IMG/VR virus record: IMGVR_UViG_3300032050_001029
Span: 1 to 20,301 of that record
Reading direction: 5' to 3' (one strand)
DNA: 20,301 bases
Origin: a virus
Position 1 is the first letter of the stretch. Each line of letters begins with the position of its first letter. Positions 12,501 through 17,987 of this stretch are shown one piece after another. The notes beneath the pieces were generated by a model. It had not been told where the DNA came from. It saw only the letters and a program-made list of their open reading frames with translations, and did not search any database. The position numbers and the translations under genes are program-made.

Positions 12501-15470
12501 GTTAATATATTGCTTAGTATCATAATATAGAGATGTTGTAATACCAAGTGTTCCAACCCCAATCTGAGATAATTTAAAATTATTATCATCTACTTTTGTT
12601 ACATAATATGAGGTAGAAGAAGATAGACCACCTATTGAAGTTTCTGTTGAATTATATGTAACAATTTCTCCGCTTTGATATCCATGATTGTTGATATTGA
12701 TACTATCAATAGATGTACTAATACCACTACTTGAAGTTGTTGTTAATTTATTTTGATATCCTTCCCCTCCATTTTCTATTGTTATAGATCCTATTTTTTT
12801 CTTTTTATTTTTAGATTTAAATGAATGATTTCCTATACCATAAGAAGTTAATTGAATAGTATTAATACCACTAACAGCATCTGAAAATGATTTATGCAGA
12901 TTAATATCAAATGTATTTTGGACCGAAACAAAATATGAAGAATTTGTTGACAATCCAGAAATTGCTTTTTGACCATCTGTTATGTAAATGACCTCTTCTA
13001 TATCTCTAAATTTATGATAACTAGAAAATCCAATAGTGTTTGTTGGGTTTAACTTAACGGCACCTGCATTTGCTTGAGAATTGAAATTAACTTCATGATC
13101 AAAACTAACTAAGTTTGCTTTAGCAGAAGCTCCAAATCCATTACCACCAGTAATACTAATTACAGGATCTTCTAGGTAATCAAATCCGGGATCTAGAATA
13201 TCAATTCTGGAAAGTTCTCCAATAATTGAACAATACCCCTCTGCACCCGATCCTATTGGATCTATAATTGATAAAGTGGGTGGATTGATTACATCATATC
13301 CAGATCCTGGAGAAGTGGGAATAATATTTTCTATTGGACCATAAAAAACATTATCGTTTGATTTATAATTAAGTACCTCAACTCCATTTATAAAAATACC
13401 AGTCAATCCCGGATTAGTTTCATATACCGCGGCAGTATTTTCTGGAATTGAAATTTTTCTAATTAATTTTTGAGACTCTAGTAGTTGAGTACTCAAATCC
13501 CTATAAGTGAATTCCGTAAGTTCAAAAGTAGCATTGATAACAGTTCCATTTACAGAAATAAAATTGCCAGTAAAAATATTACTCCTACTTCTTGCTAATT
13601 TTAACCTAGTTTCATCTATTTTTTTGACAAAATAAACACCCGTTGATATCCCTAAAGTGTTATTTGTGGATGGTTTATAAACAATTGAGTCTCCTGTATA
13701 AAATCCATGAGAAAATGTCGTATCTATTATTTCTCCACTAAATGTTCCACTGAATGTTATTGATCTATCATTGATTTTTAATTGCGTATTTAAGTATGAT
13801 GGAAGAGATGGTGACGTAACGTATAAAGATTCTTCATCGTCAATATAAACATTTTGAACATTTGAAGTATATTGATTAACTGAGGGATAATTTTCTGTAG
13901 TTACTTTTGATAAATTTTTTCTAGCAATGTAAATAGAATTAACATTTAATGGAGAAATTTCTGATCCAAATTGAATACTAAAAGATTTTTCATTATTGAA
14001 AGAAGTTACGTTTCCAGTATATTCAAATGATGAAGAAGAAATTAAAGTTACAGAATCTCCAATTTTGAAAAAATGGTTAGTATTAGTATCGACCTTGTAA
14101 GATCGATCCGAAATATCTAAAAGTGTAATAGAAGCAACATCATATTTTGTAGGTATGTTGAAGAACCAATTATTCAATTTATAATCTTTTAAATCTGCTC
14201 CCAGAGTTTTTATCTTTACAGAATCTCCTTTGGAGTAAAGACGAGTATTAGTTGGATATTCTAATTCTGATAAAACTCCCAAAATTCTAATTTTTATAAT
14301 TTCATTAGAATCATATCCATAGGCAAAAAAGTTTGATTTTATTTCTGTTGCTTCAGAAATATCTTGAATTATTCCACTACATCCCAAAAATTGATTTAAT
14401 GTTTTTGATTCATATGTTACATCTAAAGAAGTTCCGTTTCCCAATTCAATTAATAGATTTCCATTTTTACTTGGGAATGCAACTGTAGAATCGACTTCTA
14501 GTGTCTGTGACCCAGATTTTATTGTAGTGACAACTCTAGTCTTTGGATGGATGTTAAATTTCCCGTAAACACTCCCTCTTGTTTGAATATCTTTATCATA
14601 TCCAGAATCTAAACTTAGAACGTAATATTCTTTTTCCCCTCTTCTAATCTTTTCAACCTTTGTGATTGTTCCCTGAGCGGCATTTATAAATTCATTTTTA
14701 TCCTGATAAAGAGTTTTATTTACCAAATTCTTTGGATCACCTTCAATAGATTCCACTACAAAATCTGATGTAATTCTGTAGTCTGCATCTGATGGTTGAA
14801 TTAAATAATCTCTAGGTTTTATAATATCTACATTTTGTCCAAATAATGCTTTAAATAGAATTTTAAATGATTTATCAGTTCCTTTTGATGAATAAAAATC
14901 TATAGATTGTTTAATAAAAATATTTTCATTCAAACTAGAATATAATTCTCTATTTTCAAATCCTGGAGTAAATTGTTTTTTTATTTTAACTAAAAATTCT
15001 TTCAGAAAAAGAATACTTAAATTAGAAACAGTAGAGTTTGTACTATGTTCTTCAGAATTTGTTTCTTTAAATGTTAATTCATCATATTTCTCAGTGTGCG
15101 ACGTAACGCCATTAAATCCACGAACGCACCCATTGAATGATGTAGAAGTTTTTGAGGTATATGTAATGATTTCAGAATCGATTAAGATTAGTCCATATGA
15201 ATCGGGAAATCCTGACGTAGAATCTACATTTATTGTAGAATCAAAGAAAGTTACATCAGATGTTAAAAATGTTGAATCAATTAAATTTGTTAAATTATCA
15301 ACCTTAATATACTGATCTATGTTCTGAAGTATATCACTTGTTCCACCTTGATTTTCTAATGAAACGTAGTATTGAGATAAAAATTCAGAGGCAAGAGGAA
15401 ACTCCTCCAAAACATATTGTGGAAGTTGATTTTCAATAATTGAACTGATTTTAATTCTGGTTTCTTTCAT
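3525..15470 (-). CDS. 7: Giant gp7-like baseplate wedge protein with repeat-module extension and YHYH domain
   Basis: The product has 3,981 residues, against about 1,030 for T4 gp7. Residues 188-215 contain SIDFYSSKGTDKSFKILFKA, which matches SYDFYSTKGIEASYKFLFKV near residue 700 of T4 gp7. The following NLVNKTLYQ corresponds to DLVGQTIYT in T4. The conserved C-terminal core of gp7 is therefore at the N-terminus here. The N-terminal beta-propeller-like part of T4 gp7 is missing, and about 3,650 residues are added. The extension holds recurring modules: NHGYxxGExVxY units ending in YYVxxVD (for example residues 922-972 and 1813-1863); GGxGY strands (713-793, 1035-1147, 3282-3385, 3708-3788); and an LIDSEIITYTS type (90-125, 3076-3110). 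A YHYH-type domain lies at about 1190-1345, with HSPIIGWAYDGNPIYGPYGY. T4 gp7 links wedge proteins; the extension may decorate the baseplate or contact the host, which is inference. The gene starts 4 bases after the gp6 stop and is continuous, without a frameshift. Confidence 0.85.
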   Translation of the reverse strand: MKETRIKISSIIENQLPQYVLEEFPLASEFLSQYYVSLENQGGTSDILQNIDQYIKVDNLTNLIDSTFLTSDVTFFDSTINVDSTSGFPDSYGLILIDSEIITYTSKTSTSFNGCVRGFNGVTSHTEKYDELTFKETNSEEHSTNSTVSNLSILFLKEFLVKIKKQFTPGFENRELYSSLNENIFIKQSIDFYSSKGTDKSFKILFKALFGQNVDIIKPRDYLIQPSDADYRITSDFVVESIEGDPKNLVNKTLYQDKNEFINAAQGTITKVEKIRRGEKEYYVLSLDSGYDKDIQTRGSVYGKFNIHPKTRVVTTIKSGSQTLEVDSTVAFPSKNGNLLIELGNGTSLDVTYESKTLNQFLGCSGIIQDISEATEIKSNFFAYGYDSNEIIKIRILGVLSELEYPTNTRLYSKGDSVKIKTLGADLKDYKLNNWFFNIPTKYDVASITLLDISDRSYKVDTNTNHFFKIGDSVTLISSSSFEYTGNVTSFNNEKSFSIQFGSEISPLNVNSIYIARKNLSKVTTENYPSVNQYTSNVQNVYIDDEESLYVTSPSLPSYLNTQLKINDRSITFSGTFSGEIIDTTFSHGFYTGDSIVYKPSTNNTLGISTGVYFVKKIDETRLKLARSRSNIFTGNFISVNGTVINATFELTEFTYRDLSTQLLESQKLIRKISIPENTAAVYETNPGLTGIFINGVEVLNYKSNDNVFYGPIENIIPTSPGSGYDVINPPTLSIIDPIGSGAEGYCSIIGELSRIDILDPGFDYLEDPVISITGGNGFGASAKANLVSFDHEVNFNSQANAGAVKLNPTNTIGFSSYHKFRDIEEVIYITDGQKAISGLSTNSSYFVSVQNTFDINLHKSFSDAVSGINTIQLTSYGIGNHSFKSKNKKKKIGSITIENGGEGYQNKLTTTSSSGISTSIDSININNHGYQSGEIVTYNSTETSIGGLSSSTSYYVTKVDDNNFKLSQIGVGTLGITTSLYYDTKQYINLTSSGTGIHKFNYPDIQVSINGKIGISTLSGKDFNAIIQPVFRGEIQSVFVKSGGIKYGSEEILNYSRQPLFELNSGSGIQIKPIVSNGQIVDVVINSSGSGYNSPPNLNIIGVGTGAILTPILSNGSLTEIKVIYGGIGYEQKNTFINVIASGSGAKFESQIKSWKINLVERLLYTSQIKNDDGILTSGLNNDYGLEYVHAYVPRHLRSSVQSTSFRQGKTVYSIDLQLLDGREQTSVAHSPIIGWAYDGNPIYGPYGYSSKTGGAVKSLNSGYELSLKNNRPSVSLYPQGFFIEDYTFTNNGDLDEHNGRFAVTPEYPNGIYAYFTAVSDGPLETTGLFENYKKPIFPYVIGNSYKSKPIDFNFSKSSSQDYIDINQTKWKRNITPYNISSYDYLLKPNEIRSQSSIIKSVSKGSVDTIDILSAGQDYSVGDSIIFDVDSKEVFKPKAKISLIEGKSVDSISCETLTFEDVAIYSSNDKFIGFTTIPHDFLNNDLLTFTGKYDYKKSGNITVLYNTLTLISGVGSAQYTGIVTYFDVFGNLNYPNIKENDIYQIGNEQVKILGIDQQSSRIRVLRNQNNTIGLSSYSSGIGLTEKSSKFGINFGISTSYNFNVNEEFYFNPKETVGLGTTSGVGIVSTLYFSNPGVGITQITIPTRSIYIKDHNLNNGDSLIYSANGGSRISVSTNGSSSFQLGEKSIVYAAKISNDLIGISTIKVGLGSTGTFVSMGSSSNAGLLYFTSVGTGNIHSFKTNFTNTLLGQISKNVVTVSTAETHGLSLLDNVIIDAKPGISTTLSVKYDDYNRRLLVNPRSFSSIGTDDSTIIINNHGYYTGQKVLYTSNTPAVGLVNENMYYVVTVDANKIKLSNTYYDSVKQVPNTISILSSTSGNICPINPPIKIVKNQSLIFDLSDTSLSFISVGNTYSAFDFKFYTDELFKDEFDTTSSSSIFEVLRNGKIGIDSTANVILTINDKVPDVLYYNIVPINLSLNSQFKKEIVIDADVLGSNKISIVESDYNGKYNIIGITSTTFKYNVLNYPESNSYLGGVKYYTNSKSASGPIHKISILSGGKNYSTLPGITSVSSNLGSGSILIPDTNSIGKIISIDLQDIGFEYPSDYSVRPTSKLPTILVLDSLSTFDYIGVSSFGRNYSISPSLVVIDGSTNKIIDDVELLYSIGDSKVTIINNSSQISNVTPIIIPTNNTNGIGITNIQFNNLTKDVIVTLGASFSNPEDFPFFIGGKVLIEGISVGIATTGRGYNSSKYNYSLFTITSIDPNIGGIGATVAYNLSSYLEDGQIPGNFNKFNSSGRIIPESDFPIFNPVLKKKDYYKGEKIYSSSAEGIVESWDSSNQYLKVSALEDFELNQTIKGKTSSTVGIIREIIRFNSNYKVDSSSLNRKGWNKETGFLNNDFQRVHDSDYYQYFSYALKSQKDLDTWADSVNSLNHTAGFKKFSDLIIESTPINSGISTDQNQGDFVGIADLSRTIDLNCVYDFDLAKENNLNIDGSLKSNEITLNSKIVQDYIESIGNRVLVIDDISTQFNNNFRSTKFSIVDSFTLSDFRSKKYILLVQDKKYSYEQQLNIISLLHNDSIGFINQYSLNSIDNLGFFDFNISGTEGNLLFYPVKSKYNDYYAEIFSFSLNDITSGIGTINLGNVCNINTNTQIIPTGTTSSTTIVGIASTYRSSKVLVQIGATDSSYYQYDEITYIHDNTNVYFIDFGQLTTDNFISKSTSGIGTYNAYISGSEVKIDLIPNNSTSIDYIVNTFNVSIGNSNSSGIGTVLVGGSSANSSLISISSSPSPTANIISSYNNSEYNCSYCIFSIEDKTNSQYQISEFLTVSNQNESYISEFGILQTNSSLGIITSGISGTNTVIYFTPIKNANVEVRVFKVDIGLSEDFSEISLNNGAINYDYGNYSGTDNDIAKSFNLTHKNLPIFKRYFDGSNPNIVRVADNVIRIPNNFYVTGEEITYLSPGDGTSNSIGIATTSIPGIGVTDKLPSTLYIVKLNDLDVKVAASSSNALKSIPNILDLTSVGGIGNSHVFISKNQNKKVILGIDNLIQSPIISTSSTTILSNSVGFFDSQIYVSNTKSIFGGDLIKIDNEIMKITAVGVGSTNSIFVQRPWLGTGLSTHASSSLVTKVTGNYNIIDNTLHFSEAPYGQTPIQNQSNRPDEIDYIGISTGSSFSGRVFLRTADFDTLQEPYSNNIIFDDISNQFNGIDTDFILKSNSSNITGISTDNAVLLINNIFQAPYDPSATSDYDLVETSGITSVSFIGSATSVNYDINYASIPRGGVILSIASTQGFGYQPLVSAGATAVVSSAGTIQSISIGNSGSGYRSGIQTMVRVGVQTESVGIPNIEFIGIASISNGRVISVAITNPGIGYTSTNPPIVVFDSPLSYSNIPLIYSSKSPSGVGTGAKVNIIVGQGSSVISFELSNLGYGYKQNEILTVSIGGTTGIATNTTLTFSEFQISIDNTYSDQFNAWAIGNLQVIDSIESLFDGQRTSFPILIDGNQTTIRSKKGSNIDVQATLLIFINDVLQVPGKGYIFNGGSTIRFTESPKEGDRCKILFYRGTSNVDTQDVDILETIKSGDFVTLNSDDIKLSENNRLVYDIISSDIVSTNLYSGPGITKNDNLLRPLTWCRQTNDLVINGKKIGKNRTIYEPYIQPTTNIIQNIGITSNTIFVESVKTFFDSEKEYTHDGTTEKPQNKILIVSQDSLVAASATVTVSTSGTITSVNISDGGVGYSTTPSISISYPIGIGSTGVAEAKAIITNGSVSSVAITTGGFGYNSIEPPIVLFESPSVKYEVIDKVSYEGDFGIITGIKTTSVGVASTGIVFDLFIPKDSVLRNSDVVSVGVATTGISGIKTGYYFVVSESNVGKGLTSRNSLGGIVGVGSTFIDNIYQVAAVSIAQTAVAGVGITNVTKVTVSVSGYNGLSGLGFSNFYGKYSWGRISVPTRKDPQEFTSYANVGGITTSPIVQRFTRLKYIGYSTT
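4105..4345 (-). repeat. Tandem GGxGY glycine-rich repeats near the gp7-like C-terminus
   Basis: Two units lie side by side here: SVNISDGGVGYSTTPSISIS, then SVAITTGGFGYNSIEPPIVL. A matching pair lies at about 5315-5625 (ISIGNSGSGYRSG and VAITNPGIGYTSTNPPIVVF). The second unit of each pair is similar in DNA as well as protein. Further relatives occur at about 12030-12365 and 13090-13330, and in gp8. Confidence 0.7.
9880..10030 (-). repeat. Coding repeat copy, NHGY module (gp7-like residues ~1813-1863)
   Basis: This is the closest relative of the copy at 12555-12705. It shares INNHGY, a G-(E/Q)-x-V-x-Y strand, a YYVxxVD strand and a final KLS. Spacing between the strands is nearly the same in both copies, about 50 residues in total, as expected for a small beta domain used repeatedly. 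Confidence 0.7.
11440..11900 (-). other. YHYH-type domain inside the giant gp7-like protein
   Basis: This segment codes for about residues 1190-1345. It contains HSPIIGWAYDGNPIYGPYGY, a hallmark of the YHYH domain family. It is followed by HNGRFAVTPEYPNGIYAYFT and ends near FPYVIG, the usual order in that family. YHYH domains are found in secreted bacterial proteins and in some large phage structural proteins; their biochemical role is not settled. Repeat modules flank it on both sides. Confidence 0.7.
12555..12705 (-). repeat. Coding repeat copy, NHGY module (gp7-like residues ~922-972)
   Basis: This codes for INNHGYQSGEIVTYNS, then GLSSSTSYYVTKVDDNNFKL. A second copy at about 9880-10030 codes for INNHGYYTGQKVLYTS and MYYVVTVDANKIKLS. 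Looser copies lie at about 13575-13715 (FSHGFYTGDSIVY), 10340-10520 (DHNLNNGDSLIY) and 6420-6640 (NNFYVTGEEITY). The two best copies also agree at DNA level around TATCCATGATT, which suggests duplication within the gene. Confidence 0.7.
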
Positions 15471-15474
15471 TTTA

Positions 15475-17385
15475 TTATATTCTTACAAGATCTCCGTTTG
15501 TGTAGCTTGATGTTGACTTATATGTTGATCCAGAAATATCTGAACCTGAAGAAATTTCATCAGACAACATATTTAATGTACTGTTATTAATATCTAGTTG
15601 CAAATACAAATCCTGTAATCCAATTACATCGTTTGATTTGGGAATTACTGATATTTGTATAATTGACAGAGAAAATGATAATTTTGTTGTAGATATTATA
15701 TTTACAGGATATAATCGTATTTCGCCCTTTTTATAATCAATAACGCCTGCATTTTTTCTTACAATAATTGGTTGTGTTGCTGATTGTAATTTAAAAAAGA
15801 AAATACTTCCAGTCAATCCATCTGAATTTGGAAGATCCGACAAGTAAAGAGTATCATTTATTCCAGATATTTTAAATCCAGATGATTTGATATTATATCC
15901 ATTTAAATTTTTTATATGAAATTCATTTCCATAACATATTTCATAATCAGCAAATTTATTTAATTCTGGTCTTAAATCACGTCTCATTACAACTTTGGTA
16001 ATATTTGATGTGATTGAAGAATATGAATCATCAATTACTTTAAGATATTTGCTATATTTAAATCTTGCCCCATATTTGTTAAGTTCTTTTGAATTTGCAT
16101 ATTTTTGAATATTATCAAAAATTAAATTTTTTACATAATTTGGATCAGATGTTGAGTTTGAGTTATAATAAGTAGTTACATCAGTCTCAAGATACAAATA
16201 CTTTAAATCGATAATTTCTGGTACAATACCCGCAACAGCATATTTTCTAAGAGAATTTTTAATATTATCTTTTACTTGACTTGAAACAAAAGCACCATTG
16301 ATTGGTTTAATACTAATAAAAACTCTACCATATTTTGGTGGTGTTAAGTCCTCACCACCAAAGACAGATATTGATTCTGCCTCTGGATATATTACTGGAA
16401 TAATAGTCTCATAATCTGTTGCAGTTACTGCACGATTTTGTGAAGAGTATTTTCTTGGAGCGTATTTTTTAATAGATTCTACAGATTCAATCTCTCTACC
16501 ATTCTGTGCAATAGAGTTTGTAGTAACTAAAGATATGCCTGTAGTGACTACTCTATTATTATTATCTACAATGCGACCATTAAAATTGAAAGAAGAAACT
16601 CCGTTTGCATTTTCTCCATTTGTTATATTATAAGAAACTTCCACATAGTTTAAATTTTCAAGATTTTTTCCAAAAATGCCATCACCAAAAATTATTTCAT
16701 ATCTTTGATCTTCTATTTCCTGAATAAAGAAAACTCTTGAATTTGAATCAATGTCAAATAAATTTCTTGATAATTTGAAAGAATTTCTAATTGTACTTTG
16801 TTGAGTATCTCTTACATAGACTACTATCGAATCAACATCAATATTTGGATTGTCTAATATGAACTTTTGATTTGGGTTATTTGCATCAACTGTAAAAGTG
16901 TTGACTAGGAATGTTCCTTCATAAATGTCAATGTTATCAAATAAAGCAATTCCATTAACTATTGGAACTGTTACATCTTGCGGTATAACAAAAGAAAAAT
17001 TCTGGTTTCCAAAGGATGTATTTGATGTACATACAACACCAGTTTTAAGAGTTAAAGTAAGTGGGTTCGTAGAAAATCCAGTAGTATCTACAAAGAATGA
17101 AATATTTGCTTTTGCTGCTGAACGAGAGTGTGGGACATATCCAATATTCCTTGCTAAGGATACGGTATTTTCTCTTAGTGTTGCACTATCAATAAACACC
17201 TCATTACTAATCATATTAGCATTATATGAGGAAATATATGTATTATATGCTAATACATCTATTAAAGTTGATAGATTAGACCCTTCAAAATCATAATCAC
17301 TAAAATTCGAATTCGCTCTTAGATACTCACGAATTGAACTCTTTATTTGATCGAAGTCTAAATTGGTAAAATTGACTAATGCCAT
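15475..17385 (-). CDS. 6: Baseplate wedge subunit gp6
   Basis: This 636-residue protein is close in length to T4 gp6 (660). It opens with NFTNLDFDQIKSSIREYL and LIDVLAYNTYISSYNANMIS, the N-terminal pattern of gp6 and related J-type wedge proteins. Around residues 315-350 it has QNRAVTATDYETIIPVIYPE followed by ISVFGGEDLTPPKYGRVFIS, the most conserved block of this family. In T4, gp6 forms the ring that joins neighbouring wedges and, with gp25 and gp7, makes the core bundle that transmits the trigger for sheath contraction. The start ATG directly abuts the gp25 stop (TAA-ATG with no gap) and no Shine-Dalgarno sequence is visible, which suggests translational coupling. The gene ends with two stop codons in a row (TAATAA), and gp7 starts 4 bases after the first. 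No truncation or odd insertion was seen. Assignment is strong. Confidence 0.93.
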   Translation of the reverse strand: MALVNFTNLDFDQIKSSIREYLRANSNFSDYDFEGSNLSTLIDVLAYNTYISSYNANMISNEVFIDSATLRENTVSLARNIGYVPHSRSAAKANISFFVDTTGFSTNPLTLTLKTGVVCTSNTSFGNQNFSFVIPQDVTVPIVNGIALFDNIDIYEGTFLVNTFTVDANNPNQKFILDNPNIDVDSIVVYVRDTQQSTIRNSFKLSRNLFDIDSNSRVFFIQEIEDQRYEIIFGDGIFGKNLENLNYVEVSYNITNGENANGVSSFNFNGRIVDNNNRVVTTGISLVTTNSIAQNGREIESVESIKKYAPRKYSSQNRAVTATDYETIIPVIYPEAESISVFGGEDLTPPKYGRVFISIKPINGAFVSSQVKDNIKNSLRKYAVAGIVPEIIDLKYLYLETDVTTYYNSNSTSDPNYVKNLIFDNIQKYANSKELNKYGARFKYSKYLKVIDDSYSSITSNITKVVMRRDLRPELNKFADYEICYGNEFHIKNLNGYNIKSSGFKISGINDTLYLSDLPNSDGLTGSIFFFKLQSATQPIIVRKNAGVIDYKKGEIRLYPVNIISTTKLSFSLSIIQISVIPKSNDVIGLQDLYLQLDINNSTLNMLSDEISSGSDISGSTYKSTSSYTNGDLVRI

Positions 17386-17787
17386 TTATCGTGTTGGCTG
17401 AAGTGCAAATGATAACTGTTGCGGAAGGACATCAATTCCTACAATATAATAATTAATTGTCACATTAAATTCATTATTATCATAGTTTGGAAATACATCT
17501 ACTGATATTAAATCAACTCTAGTCTCATAATTTTCAATTGTATTTTTAATTTCATCCTTAATGACAGATGCAGAAATATCGTCAATATTTTCAAAAAGAG
17601 AACGACTTATTTTTGAACCAAGGTTCTCATTAAAAAATTTTTCTCCAGGATATGTAAATACTAAATTTCGAATAGAGCGAGCAATAGCAGTTTCATTTTT
17701 AAGCACAATTAAATCATAGTTAATTGGATTAACTTGAAAAGTCATGCTTAAGTCTTTAAACCCTTTACTTACCCGCTCTACAGGCAT
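17386..17787 (-). CDS. 25: Baseplate wedge subunit gp25 (TssE-like)
   Basis: This protein has 133 residues; T4 gp25 has 132. Residues 60-100 include ISRSLFENIDDISASVIKDE and NYETRVDLISVDVFP. These match LSDQLFENMTPLTADTVERN and NYEPRIDKLAVNVIP in T4. The family, which includes TssE of type VI secretion, binds gp6 in the wedge core and helps start sheath assembly. The usual Glu-Pro-Arg motif reads Glu-Thr-Arg here (residues 88-90), so the proline is replaced. The start ATG 17787 lies 24 bases after the stop of the 54-residue gene. No Shine-Dalgarno sequence is visible, but a TATAAATA-like element lies just upstream. It heads the tightly packed set gp25-gp6-gp7-gp8. Assignment is strong. Confidence 0.93.
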   Translation of the reverse strand: MPVERVSKGFKDLSMTFQVNPINYDLIVLKNETAIARSIRNLVFTYPGEKFFNENLGSKISRSLFENIDDISASVIKDEIKNTIENYETRVDLISVDVFPNYDNNEFNVTINYYIVGIDVLPQQLSFALQPTR

Positions 17788-17808
17788 AAAAATTTATAAA
17801 ATCTGTAT

Positions 17809-17816
17809 TATTTATT
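17809..17816 (-). promoter_or_regulatory. Possible T4-type late promoter upstream of gp25
   Basis: The minus strand reads AATAAATA, 7 of 8 bases of the T4 late consensus, 22 bases before the gp25 start. It overlaps the TAA stop of the 54-residue gene. The same stop-codon overlap is seen before gp8. A second near match, TATAAATT at 17791-17798, is probably too close to the start codon to serve. Confidence 0.4.
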
Positions 17817-17976
17817 CGCCTTTTTTAAATTCATAAAGAGGTTCAGTTCCATAATCCCAATCATCATAGTCATCATCATTGCGAATCTTTGAATGAAGTT
17901 CATTTTGAACTAAAAAATCGTGTTTTTTTGGAGTAAGATTGTCGTTTGCAATCTCTCTTAGCATTTTTTGTTCCAT
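17812..17976 (-). CDS. Small acidic protein of unknown function (54 residues)
   Basis: The frame opens with MEQKMLREIANDNLTPKKHD and has a very acidic middle with RNDDDYDDWDYGTEPLYEF. It ends with KKGE and TAA. The start is well supported: AGGAG lies at 17981-17985, four bases before the ATG. That is one of only two good Shine-Dalgarno sequences in the window. The gene begins 11 bases after the 220-residue gene's stop, so the two are probably co-transcribed, and gp25 follows. No membrane segment or known domain is visible. Small acidic phage proteins sometimes bind RNA polymerase or the sliding clamp, and a short hydrophobic PLYEF segment could suit that. This is a guess, not an assignment. 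Confidence 0.75.
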   Translation of the reverse strand: MEQKMLREIANDNLTPKKHDFLVQNELHSKIRNDDDYDDWDYGTEPLYEFKKGE

Positions 17977-17987
17977 TTTGCTCCTGA

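Noticed and set aside
3525-15470. Many short repeats that might look like a CRISPR array or tandem DNA repeats
   Set aside because: The repetition is coding: degenerate glycine-rich protein modules with uneven spacing in one open frame. There are no identical repeats with regular spacers.
3525-15470. Reading the giant protein as a tail fibre or host adhesin unrelated to gp7
   Set aside because: The FYSSKGTDKSFKILFKALF segment, the following match to T4 gp7 and the position between gp6 and gp8 make a gp7-type baseplate protein more likely, although the extension itself may act like a fibre.
16925-17296. A 123-residue plus-strand frame opposite gp6
   Set aside because: It is fully antisense to a confidently assigned gp6, has no recognisable domain, and no plus-strand gene is supported anywhere in the window.
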